Below are positions 53,585-62,989 of a DNA stretch of 64,000 nt, piece after piece. The notes beneath the pieces were generated by a model that saw only the letters and a program-made list of their open reading frames with translations, searched no databases and was not told the origin of the DNA. The position numbers and the translations under genes are program-made. The DNA lies in contig CAWUHX010000281.1 of the NCBI GenBank assembly GCA_963922205.1, forward strand, positions 62,001 to 126,000, read 5' to 3'. The DNA comes from Romanomermis culicivorax. Lineage: Eukaryota; Nematoda; Enoplea; Mermithida; Mermithidae. Every line of letters begins with the position of its first letter. The first letter of the stretch is position 1.

Positions 53585-53770
53585 GCACGTGTTGTAGTGT
53601 TGCATCCAGCTGTATATTACATGGTATGCGGCACATTCCCTACCACTACTACAACCACAATTTCTGAAACCTTTCACATGGCTCAGTTAAGGCTGTTGGT
53701 AGTGCATTTGCCTTGTATGCAGAAGGTTGAAAGTTCAAGTCCCTAACCAAGTGTTATTTTTCCGACAGGG
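53585..53770 (+). repeat. tRNA-derived SINE copy
   Basis: It opens GTTGTAGTGTTGCATCCAGC, with CCACTACTACAACCACAATTTC and CACATGGCTCAGTTAAGG (A-box region, 53678), then CCTTGTATGCAGAAGGTTG, the B-box region AAGTTCAAGTCCCTAACC (53731) and TTATTTTTCCGACAGGGAC. It shares this order with 54960-55735 and 29658-29780. Confidence 0.8.
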
Positions 53771-54196
53771 ACATGTCCTATGGGAGAAAAAAACAATTTT
53801 TCGCGCGTGTTTTAAATAGAGGTGTAGGGAACATAGGAGAGCGTGCCGAATGCTAATAACGAAACACTCAGAGTCTTAGACAAATTTAACGCAAGGGTAA
53901 TCGAATGCAGGAGATTGAGGGGCTCGTAGAGAGTGCTATGTCAATTTTCCAAGGTTCTTCACTCAGGTCGTTCAAGATTTTCGGATGCTGAAACTCGGAC
54001 TGTGCTATCTTACCCGATTAGGAGTTACAACTGATATTTTCCAAATAGTTTGACTTATCCTAGATCACACACTTAGAACACAATTTACTAATACGAAAAT
54101 TTGCCTCCTCAATTTTCCACAATCTCCACACATGCTAGGACACTACCGTTTGGCTACAGTACAAACAGTCACACTGAAAAAACATTTTCACAATTT

Positions 54197-54760
54197 TGTT
54201 GTAGTGTGTTTTCCACCGATTTTCGTCATTTTGTCAAAGCGCGTATGAGGCCTGCAGGTAGCAAGTGGAGCGAGCAACGTGGACCATCAACAGTCGTCTT
54301 ACTGTAGCACACGTCGGTATGCGTGCGCTGGTCTCTCTCTAGTGGTATTATTTTTTTATTATTGTTGTATGTTTTGCGTACTAAGCCTGTGCCCCACCAG
54401 CCACTGTTGTTTTTCACCACTCATTGCCTCCCAGCACGCAGCCCTTCTTTTTCTCGTCCCAGTGCGTGGGAGTTGATTGTTTATTTTTCTCACCCGCTTT
54501 TGCCTGTACATAAGTGTTTGTTTTTTGATTGCGTAATATGAAAGGTAGAAAACTCTCCTCTCGTAGTTCTTACGCAATTAGGGAGACAATTAAGGAAAAC
54601 GTCTTTTTCCTTAATTGGTGGGATAAATAGTGTCGGGTTTAAGTACAAGTAATTAAGTTAATCGGGTAAACGTGGGTGTGGGAAACACGTATGTTAAGGA
54701 CGAATCCTGGAATCCCAATCCTGCCCGTGACTCATCAATCGCCAACCCACAAATACAACA
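54197..54760 (+). mobile_element. LTR-like element copy 3 (solo, 564 bp)
   Basis: Ends TGTTGTAG..TACAACA with 4-bp direct repeat ATTT (54193-54196 and 54761-54764). Nearly full-length match to 34766-35324, including CGTCTTACTGTAGC, GTGCGCTGGTCTCTCTCT, CAGTGCGTGGGAGTTGAT, GGGAGACAATTAAGGAAA and the CGTGGGTGTGGGAAACACG palindrome. No coding. Inserted in an intron, antisense to the gene. Confidence 0.82.
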
Positions 54761-54893
54761 ATTTCGTCACATCCTAGCCAGGCCTCCTCATCGGTCTCGT
54801 CACGATGTCACTTTACCCAACTTGCCGATCTTTTTCCAAAAACGACACGAGCTTTGCAAACACGCCAAATCGCCCCACAACAGACACCATGTG

Positions 54894-55735
54894 GATTTGG
54901 GCATATGACATTAGTGACCATACCAGGGGCCCTTCATCTTCCGGGGGGTAGAGGGTTGCAGTAGTGTGTCCGGCCGTTCATTACGCACCAGGCTCTGCAA
55001 TCACCACTATGACTGCAACCACTGGGAACCATCCACATGGCTCAATTAGGGTAGTTGGTATGGCATCTACCTTGTATGCACAAGGTTGAGAGTTCGAGTA
55101 CCTCACTGTGCGATATTTTCTGATGCACAAGTCATGTGGATTTGGGCATATGACATTGGTTACTGTATCAGGGGCCCTTCCTCCTCGGCAGGAGGGGTGT
55201 TGTAGTGTGCGTCTGGCTGTTTGTCATTGGGCATGCTTTGCACTCACAACAACCACTAGAACCACAATTTTCAAGCCATTAACATGGCTTGGTTAGCAAA
55301 GTTGTTTGTGCTTTTGCTTTGTTTGCTGAAAGAGGAGGGTTTGTGCCCCTTATCAAGCCATTTTTCTGATGCACCCGTCATATTGATTTAGGCATAGGAC
55401 ATTGGTTACTGAACCAGGGACCCTTCCTCCTCAAAGGCCTACGAGTTAATTGCACATCTGGCATGTATGCAGGTTAAGGGTTCGATCCCCTCACCATGGA
55501 TTTTTTTTTCTGATATGCTGGCCACATAGAGTTGTGCCTACAACATTGGCGACCATACAGGGCTCTTTTGTTCCTGGGGGATAGCCTGTTGTAGAGGTTT
55601 GCGTGAACTGTTCATCAGCTGGTGTGCTCTTCAACCATCCGCATGACTCAATTGATGCAGTTGATAGCACATCTACTTTGTATGCAAAATGGCGAGAGTT
55701 CGAGCCCCTCACCAAACTTTTTTTTTTTAAATCTG
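54894..55735 (+). repeat. Tandem array of ~245-bp SINE units
   Basis: Four successive units. The landmark GATTTGGGCATATGACATT lies at 54894 and 55139, and its diverged form GATTTAGGCATAGGACATT at 55385, a period of 245-246 bp. A fourth, diverged unit starts near 55526. Each unit has a GGGGCCCTTCCTCC region, GTAGTGTG.., a CAACCAC..ATTTTC.. segment, then a tRNA-like head (CATGGCTCAATTAGGG at 55039; AGAGTTCGAG B-box at 55091; GGGTTCGATCCCC at 55479; GAGTTCGAGCCCC at 55694). The third unit is internally deleted (about 140 bp). Head-to-tail arrays are unusual for SINEs. Confidence 0.8.
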
Positions 55736-55835
55736 ACAATTTCGATTTAGACATATGTCAAGATCAAGAGGATAAGGTCTGACATTTCCTATAATAGGTC
55801 ATAGAACACAATGATATCGCAATGATCCTACTTAC

Positions 55836-56038
55836 ATTTGTCTGGTTTCTTGAACCAAAGCGTCGTCGTCGATACGATTTTGATCGAATGCTCGCCTTAT
55901 TTCTGTTACATTTTGATCCCCGTATTGCGAATCGGGGTAGAAACATTTAACGCTGAATAGTTTATCTTTGCCAGTGTTGAATTCTTCGTGGAACATCAAA
56001 ATGCCTGTTGTTTCGAATAGAACGCCACGTGGATTATA
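55836..56038 (-). CDS. ZP-N exon (second half) of vWA-ZP cuticlin
   Basis: 203 bp, acceptor TGCTACAG, donor GTAAGTAGG, phase 0 in and phase 2 out. It begins YNPRGVLFETTGILMFHEEF, then TGKDKLFSVKCFYPDSQ, and ends DDDALVQETRQ(M). Asn-Pro-Arg-Gly-Val followed by a hydrophobic strand, Phe-His-x-x-Phe and Val-x-Cys-Phe-Tyr are the standard second half of the cuticlin ZP-N module, and the KCFY cysteine is its fourth cysteine. The acceptor is formed by a CTACAG|TA octamer that is dispersed across the window. A 773-bp inverted-repeat element begins 28 bp upstream (56066). Confidence 0.92.
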
Positions 56039-56065
56039 CTGTAGCATAGAAAAATTGTGCAAATA

Positions 56066-56838
56066 CAGGGTGAGCCAAAAAAAAGGCGACTGGTGCCGCC
56101 TGCCATAACTTTCGAACAGATAAAGCTTTTTAGATGCGGATTGCTGCATTAGAATGCCCTGTTTATGTTTACTATAAAGGCGAAATTTTATGATCCTAGC
56201 ATTTATGGTTATAGCACAAACAAGAATTTAGTAAAAGTGGTCATTTTTCAAAAAGTGAAAGTTGTGAAATCAAAGTAAAAGTTGTCCTGTTGTGAAAAAA
56301 AGTTTTGTAAAGCTTTTTAGGGCACAATAATACTTTAAAAGTCACCTAGATTTGTCAGTTACACGTAATTCAAAGTCAGCAACTTATTGTTTCAATATGA
56401 GGCAAAATTTCGCCAAAATCAAAAGCTTTTCTTTTGGAATTGGAAAAAAAGCAAAATCAAAAAAAAATCAATTCTGTCATTGACCACATCAAAAAGCGGT
56501 TAAAATTATCGGTGAAACAGAAAGTAGGACACACTAAAACGACTCTGTTGTAGTTTCCAGCTGTCACATGGTTCTTATGATTGGATCTATTGTACTTTTC
56601 TGCTGTAAAACATGTTGATTTTGCGAATTTTTGTCCATTTTTCAAAATTTATTTGCAAAAAAACCGACGTTTAGTATGTTTGTTCCTATTCAGTCAATAA
56701 TTGAGCAACCTGGCTGAAACCTTGCACTCTATATGCCAGATATTTTATCTATCGACGCCAGGAAACCGCATTAAAATAGCTTCACCCATTTGAAAGTTAT
56801 GGAAGTCAATACCAGTCGCCGTTTCTAGCCTCATCCTG
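56066..56838. mobile_element. Non-autonomous Tc1/mariner-type element (773 bp)
   Basis: Inverted ends of about 55 bp: CAGGGTGAGCC..GGCGACTGG..CCATAACTTTCGAA at the left, and the inverse of CAGGATGAGGC..GGCGACTGG..CCATAACTTTCAAA at the right. TA dinucleotides flank the element (56064-56065, 56839-56840). CAGGRTGAG ends with TA targets fit the IS630/Tc1/mariner superfamily. The interior has no transposase. It sits next to the acceptor of the ZP-N exon. Confidence 0.85.
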
Positions 56839-56840
56839 TA

Positions 56841-58590
56841 CATATATATACATATATTCCAATACATGTTTTTTTATATGTATCTATTTTATTAAAATAC
56901 ATTTTAATATATGTTTTGAAATATATATATTTTAGTATATATTCTAATATGTATTTTAGTATATATTTTAATATATATTTCAATATATATTCCATTAATA
57001 TATATTCCATTAATATATATTTTAATATACATATTAATATATATTTTAATATATATTTTATTATATATTTTACTATATATTTTAATATAAATTTTAATAC
57101 ATATTTTAATATGTATTTTAATACATGTTTTTATAAAATTTTTATTAACATATTTGTATATATTTTAATATATATTATAGTATACATTTTTATATTCATT
57201 TCAATGTATATATTTCAATATGTATTTTAATACATATTTTAATGTTATATTTTAATATATGTTCTTATATATTTAAAAAAAATTTATATACACAATTATA
57301 TTCATTTTAATATTTATTGTAGTATATCTCAATTGATATCTTAATATATGTTATTACATGCTTTATATATATTCTATATATGTCCCAGTACATATTTTAA
57401 TATATAATTTGATATATATATTCTAATATATATTTGAATATATATTTTGATATATATTTCAATATATATTTCAAAATACCTTTTGATATATATTCTATTA
57501 TATATTTTAACATATATTCTATTATATATGTTTTTATAAAATTTTTATAAACATATTTATGTATTTTTTAATATATATTATAGTGTACATTTTAATATTC
57601 ATTTTAATGTTCATGTTTTATTATATATATTTTTTAATATATATTTTAATGTATAGTTTAATATATATTCTTATATATTAAAAAAATTTTATACACATAA
57701 TTATTTTTATTTTGATATATATTTTAATATATATCAATATATATCTTGATATATGTTATTATATGTTTTATATATCTTTTATATATGTTTTTATATATAT
57801 TTTAATATATATCTTGATACACATTTTAATAAGTATTTTAATATAGACTTGAATATATATATTGGTATATATTCTAATGTATATTCTAATATATATTTGA
57901 ATATATATGTCGATATACATTTCAATATATGTTTTAATATATATTTCAAAATGAATTCCAATATATATTTTAATATATATTCTTATATGTAAAATATATA
58001 ATCTAATATATATCCTATATCCAACATATTCTAATAAATATTCAAATGTATACTGTAATATACATTCTGATATATACTGCAATATATATTCTAATATATA
58101 TTCTGATATACATTCTGATATATGCTGCAATATATATTCTAATATATATTCTGATATATATTCTGATATACATTCTGACATATGCTGCAATATGTATTCT
58201 AATATATATTCTGATATACATTCTGATATATACTGCGATATATATTCTGATATATATTCAGATATATATTCAGATGTATATTCTGATATACATTCTGATA
58301 TATTCTGATATACATTCTGATGTATACTGCAATATATATTCTAATATATACTCTGATATACATTCTGATATATACTGCGATACATATTCTAATATATATT
58401 CTGATATACAGTCTGATATATACTGCGATATATATTCTAATATATATTCTGATATATTCTGAAATATGTTCATATATTATATTCTACTACATATCGTCAT
58501 TTATATATTCTACTAGTATATATTCTAATAAATGTATATATTATATTAGCATAATCCATATATGCATATATATATATATATATATATATA
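56841..58590. repeat. AT-only degenerate array (TATAT/TTTTAATATATA)
   Basis: About 1.75 kb of units of 12-18 bp alternating ATATATATTTTAATAT and, from 58020, ATTCTGATATATACTGC / ATTCTAATATAT. A larger duplication is seen: TTTTTATAAAATTTTTAT..AACATATTT..TATAGT near 57128 and again near 57530. A pure (TA)n run at 58563-58591 abuts the donor of the next exon. Long frames rich in I/Y/N/F are artefacts. Confidence 0.93.
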
Positions 58591-58607
58591 TGTATAGAAA
58601 ATCTTAC

Positions 58608-58842
58608 AGTAAATTGGGCTTTGATGTCGCAAAAAGTCAATTTCACTTTCAACGAAACATGGTTGCCATATTGACCATTCTTTTTCATGGGTGCTCTAGT
58701 GGAGCAGTTCCTTTCACCGAAATGATTTTTGATGTATAAATGACCATTGAACGGGCGTTTGGTCAAAATGTTGATTTCCAAATGATCGGAATTGCAAACA
58801 ATTTCGGCACCTCGTGGACCTATCCTTAGAAAAATGCTATCT
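58608..58842 (-). CDS. ZP-N exon (first half) of vWA-ZP cuticlin
   Basis: Donor GTAAGAT follows ACT at 58608 (phase 0 out), matching the exon at 56038. Entry is phase 2 with acceptor TCTAACAG (start 58842), or alternatively TTTCTAAG (start 58824), 18 bp shorter and in the same frame. It encodes DSIFLRIGPRGAEIVCNSD, then PFNGHLYIKNHFGERNC and VKLTFCDIKAQFT. Gly-x-x-Gly-x-x-x-Ile-x-Cys, Phe-x-Gly-His-x-Tyr-x-Lys and two more cysteines are the opening half of a nematode cuticlin ZP-N module, with the first three of its four cysteines. Confidence 0.9.
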
Positions 58843-59084
58843 CTGTTAGATATAAAAATGTGAAAAAATTGTATTTTTGTTGACAATAAACAGATTTAAA
58901 TTAAAATTATATTGAAGGATCAATAAAATATATACATTCAAACACATTTAGAACAATACATTTCAATATATTTAAAATTATTAATACGAAACTTTTGAGT
59001 ATATTTACACATAATATTTAGATATAATTTTGCAATTAAATTATAATTTCAAAATGCAAGAATAAATATTTACATAATGTTTAA

Positions 59085-60036
59085 CCCTTACATTGCTATT
59101 CATTTACACACACAAAATAAAAATCGCCATATCTTTTTACCTAGGCGTAACGAAGATATGCCGTAAATTGCATTCGATTCGCAAGTTCAAACTGCATCTA
59201 ATAAGCTCTTGTTCGCGTGCTGGTATACACCGAAAAAATTCGAACCGAAAATTTTCGGTCGATTTTTTTTGGAATATTTTCACTTTCTGCTACCCCATGT
59301 TAGATTTTTGTGCGCAAATAAGAAAATCGGGCAGGATATCACAAAAATTCACCCAATTTTGCATCGATTGTTGTTTATTTCATCGAAATTGGTTGTTTAC
59401 TCGATTTTTAGTGATTTTCTAATTTTTTTGTTTTTAGAATCAATTTTAATTTTTATTTTGATGGCGAAACGAAAAGCCGAACAAATTTTAGCCGACCAAT
59501 TTGATGAAAGCGACGAGGGCGAGGTCGATTATAATCATATATCATCAGACGATGATGAATATATTTTGCCTCCCTTAGAAGAAAAAGATGAAAATTCGGC
59601 CAAAATAAGGCAAATTCCATCAAATTATCGCGCCACACAGGGCCTTGAAGATTCGGACGCCGAATCAGAATATTCTGACATCGTAAATTTAGACCAAAAT
59701 GTTTTGGAAAGTGGACATTTTGTGGGCGACGATGACGAATACATTTTGCCACCATTAGATCAAAATTCGGAAGATTCGGACACCGAAAGTGGACGTTTGG
59801 AGGGCGACGATGTCAACAATTCAGATGAAGTGGAAGATGAATATTTACTGGGCGAAAAATGTAAGCTTTCTTGGAAAAATATGAATAATTTGGGAACATA
59901 CCTGTAAGACCTCAGTTCAGGTCAGTTGGGGGGAGCGTGAATTCGAAAATCACTGAAGGGGGTACCCAATTTTTCCAAAATTCTTAGGGGGGGCGTAAAA
60001 AATCCGGTAATTTTTACCGGATTAGCAATGTACGGG
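59085..60036 (+). mobile_element. piggyBac-like remnant, TTAA-flanked (952 bp)
   Basis: TTAA stands at both edges (59081-59084, 60037-60040). Terminal inverted repeats CCCTTACATTGCTATT and CCCGTACATTGCTAAT (inverted) match at 14 of 16. CCC-starting ends inserted at TTAA define piggyBac elements. A second palindrome, AATCCGGTAA..TTACCGGATT (60001-60023), lies just inside the right end. The element is far shorter than an autonomous piggyBac (2 kb or more) and keeps only a short N-terminal reading frame, so it is an internally deleted copy. Confidence 0.85.
59461..59907 (+). pseudogene. N-terminal fragment of a piggyBac-type transposase
   Basis: 148 codons from ATG: MAKRKAEQILADQF.. then very acidic (DESDEGE, EDSDAESEYSD, EDSDTESG). 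Transposases of this superfamily begin with such a basic start followed by an Asp/Glu/Ser-rich region before the catalytic core. The segment DDDEYILPPL occurs twice (about residues 31 and 85), an internal duplication of about 54 residues. It ends WKNMNNLGTYL, stop. The catalytic DDD core is missing. The open frame extends upstream of the ATG to 59209, but without recognisable protein. Confidence 0.7.
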
Positions 60037-60040
60037 TTAA

Positions 60041-62380
60041 CAAAAATAATTTACATTATATATGATATCGAATGTGAGCACAAGTTTTAAAGTGTAAAAA
60101 CACATTTATTAATTTTTAAATAACATGAAAAATTGGAAATAGTTTTAAAAATTTTACAATTTTTATAATAGAAGACTGTTTTGAATTTGAGAATTCTTGA
60201 AAATGAAAAAAATTCGAATTTCGGATATGATTTTTGGATTTGAATTTTAATCTTATACTTGAGTCTTATATATAAATTTAAATATAGTTTTAAACTGAGA
60301 ATATATAATTTTAAAATTTCTATATTATTTCAAGATTTAAATTAAATTTGAAATATTAAATATAACCCTAAAATCTAAATATAACTTGAATTGTAACTCT
60401 AATTTAAGATTTCAATATAACCATATATACTATATATTATTTATAATAATATATAATTATAATATATAATATATAAAAATATATAGAATTTTACAATCCA
60501 AACCTAATTTTGAAATTCAAAAGTTTTCAAATTCGAATATTATTTTAATCATGAAAATTTTTGAAAATAAATAATGTTAGAATTTCGAATATAAATTTAT
60601 AAATTCAAATTCTATTTCCAAACTTAGGTACTATTTTCGAATTTTCGATATAATTTTGAACTGTAAATATGATTTTAAACTGTGAATAAAATGTTAAACT
60701 GTAGAAATATTTTTAAAATTTGGATGTAATTCCGAAATTTAAACAAAATTTAAAAATCACAATATAACTTAAAATGTAAATAAAATTTGAAAATTTTAGT
60801 ATAACAAGGAAATTTGAATATAATCTCAAATTTTAAATGTAATGCTAACAATATACATAATTTTTTAATCTAAACCTAGTTTTAAGATTTTAAAATTGTA
60901 AAATCTCGATATTATTTTGATTTTTAAAATTTTATAAAATAAAAAAAAATTTGAATTTTGAAAATTATTTTCAAAGTTGAATTATACTTCAAAATTTTAT
61001 AATTTTATAATAATGATTATAGTATCATTTCAAAACTTGAACTTGATTTCAGAATTTGGATATAGTTTCAAACTTTGAACATAGTTAAGAAGTTTGAATG
61101 AAATTCAAAAACTAAAATAAAGTTTAAAAATTTAAATGCAATATAAAAATTTAAATAAATTTTAAAAATTGAAATAAATTTTAAAAATTAAAATAAATTT
61201 TAAAAATTAAAATAAATTTCAAAAAATCGATCAAATTTTGAAAATTTGAATAAAATTTGAAAATTTGAATAAATTTAAAAAATTTGAATAAATTTTAGAA
61301 ATTCGAATAAATTTTAGAAATTTGAATAAATTTTAAAAATTTGAATAATTTTTAAAAATTAAAATAAATTTTAAAGATTGGAATAAATTTTAAAGATTGA
61401 AATAAATTTCAAAAATTAAACTAAATTTTAAAAAATAAAATAAATATTAGAAATTTGAGTTAATTTTCAAAGGTTTGGATAAATTTCAGAAATTTAAATA
61501 AATTTTAAAAATATAAATAAATTTTAAAAATTTGGATAAATATTAAAAATTTGAATGAATTTTAGAAATTTGACTGAATTTTGAAAGTTTGAATAAATTT
61601 CAAAAATTTAAACAAATTTTAAAAATATGAATAAATTTTAAAAATATGAATAAATTTTAAAAATATAAATAAATTTAAAAAATTTGGATGAATTTTAAAA
61701 ATTTGGATAAATATTAAAAATTTGAATGAATTTTAAAAATTTGAAGAAATTCTAAAAATTTGGATAAATTTTAAAAATTTGAATTAGTTTCAAAAATTTG
61801 AACAAATTTCAAAAATTTAAACAAATTTTAAAAATTTAAACAGATTTTTGAAATTTAAACAACTCTCAAAATTTTCAATAAATTCGAAATTTAATAGATA
61901 GGTTAGAATAAATTTTAAAAATTTTTAGCAAATTAAAAAAAATTTATAAATTAAAAATTTTTTCGTAAAGTTTTAAAATTTGAATAAAATTCGTGAATTT
62001 AAAAACAATCGAAAATTTGATAAATTTAAAAAATTTAATTAAATTCAAAAATTTAAATATAACACGAAAATTTATATACAATTTTAAAATTTCAAAACAA
62101 CTTGAAAAATTGAATATATTTTTATGATTCAAAAATTAGATTAAAACTGAATCACGATTTTTAAATTTGAATATAATTTCAAAATTTAAATATAATTTTT
62201 GAATTTAAATATATTTTTTGAATTTTGATATAATTCCAGAAGTTGAATATAATTCCAGAATTCGAATATAATTTTAGAATTCAAATACAATTAACAAATT
62301 TAGACATATTTTTTAAATCCAAATATAATTCTAAAATTCAAAAGTTTTTTCGAATTCATATATAATTTTCAAACAGATTG
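60041..62380. repeat. Degenerate 19-bp AT-rich array
   Basis: Clearest at about 61100-62050: TTGAATAAATTTTAAAAAT and variants (TTGGATAAATATTAAAAAT, TTAAATAAATTTTAAAAAT) in steady 19-bp steps. Toward both sides (60041-61100, 62050-62380) the same AATTT/AAAATTT words persist without regular spacing. No exon identified. Confidence 0.8.
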
Positions 62381-62421
62381 GTTCAACTACTAATCTGCAG
62401 ACCCAGTCCTCACACTTTTAC

Positions 62422-62656
62422 CTTTAGCGTAAGTACACAATTCTCCGATGGCTATTTTATTGAATGCCGATTCGAATTGATCCAAAGTGCCATTGACGAA
62501 CGTATGTTCCCTGTCCAAGGCCACTTCCAACAGTTCGGCCATGTTGACATACTCTCCTATACCTACGACTAGGATGATGACACCAGCATTGCGTAACGCT
62601 TCCGCTGAAGACACCGGATCATCTTGCGAGTGACCATCTGTGACTACAATGACGAC
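62422..62656 (-). CDS. von Willebrand A domain exon (C-terminal half) of vWA-ZP cuticlin
   Basis: Acceptor CCACTTTAG before 62656, donor GTAAAAG after 62422 (phase 1). It opens VVIVVTDGHSQDD, the fourth strand of a vWA fold with the Thr-Asp-Gly part of its metal site, then SSAEALRNAGVIILVVGIG, ELLEVALD, and FESAFNKIAIGELC, the standard helix-strand-helix end of vWA domains. The metal-binding D-x-S-x-S start of the domain and the signal peptide must be on exons right of 62656, most likely outside the window. A vWA domain in front of a ZP domain matches C. elegans CUT-6. Confidence 0.88.
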
Positions 62657-62916
62657 CTAAAGTGGACGAAAGAAAATTTGGTCTTAGAAGTTAATCGAGA
62701 ACCTACAGGAACATACAGTTTTGCTAGCTAATCAATGCAAACTTTGTTTGTTAACATGCAAACACGTAGTAGATAAGGGTATTAGTGTAGTACAAGCACC
62801 AGACTTCATATTTTGTGAACCATTGTGAAATTTGCGTATGTAACATAGTGTTGAGAGTGGCCAAAGCAGCCACCTCAACTACGAATTGTTGTAAAAACGA
62901 GAGCGCCGTCCCCGCT
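62657..62916 (-). other. Start of upstream intron, no feature
   Basis: No exon, repeat or RNA recognised in this 260-bp stretch besides the acceptor at its left edge. Confidence 0.5.
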
Positions 62917-62989
62917 GCTCGGTTGGCTCAGTTGGTTAGAGCATGCAAACAGTAGCTGCAAGGTCCTGGGTTCAAGTCACAGACCAAGC
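62917..62989 (+). tRNA. tRNA-like cloverleaf (tRNA-Thr(AGU)-like), probably pseudogene or SINE head
   Basis: 73 nt fold as a tRNA: acceptor GCTCGGT/ACCAAGC with 6 of 7 pairs, D-stem GCTC/GAGC perfect, anticodon stem 4 of 5, T-stem CTGGG/CACAG 4 of 5 with loop TTCAAGT. A-box TGGCTCAGTTGG and B-box GGTTCAAGTCA are near consensus. The position of the anticodon reads AGT, but the base before it is C where tRNAs have T. One mismatch in each of three stems also argues against a working tRNA. No T-run terminator follows directly. It lies in an intron, antisense. Confidence 0.6.

Larger units (their letters stand above)
53471..55835 (-). other. 2.4-kb intron with SINE copies and LTR-like element
   Basis: Donor GTAAGTAGG after 55836, acceptor TTCTTTAG before 53470, phase 2. 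All recognisable content is on the + strand, antisense to the gene: one SINE (53585-53770), one LTR-like element (54197-54760) and a tandem SINE array (54894-55735). 53771-54192 has nothing recognised. Confidence 0.75.
58843..62421 (-). other. Intron region between vWA and ZP exons, phase conflict
   Basis: The vWA exon leaves in phase 1 at its good donor (GTAAAAG) but the ZP-N exon enters in phase 2. Either a short linking exon lies here and was not recognised in this AT-rich DNA, or the weaker in-phase site GTCTGC (exon end 62403) is used, giving ..KSVRTG-DSIFLRIG... Contents: a piggyBac-like remnant (59085-60036) and a degenerate 19-bp array. Confidence 0.6.

Noticed and set aside
56916-58462. 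Ile/Tyr/Asn-rich frames on both strands
   Set aside because: AT-only tandem array; open on both strands for compositional reasons.
59209-59460. Upstream extension of the piggyBac frame to 59209
   Set aside because: The upstream part has no recognisable protein and covers what looks like element leader; the ATG at 59461 begins the characteristic basic-then-acidic region.
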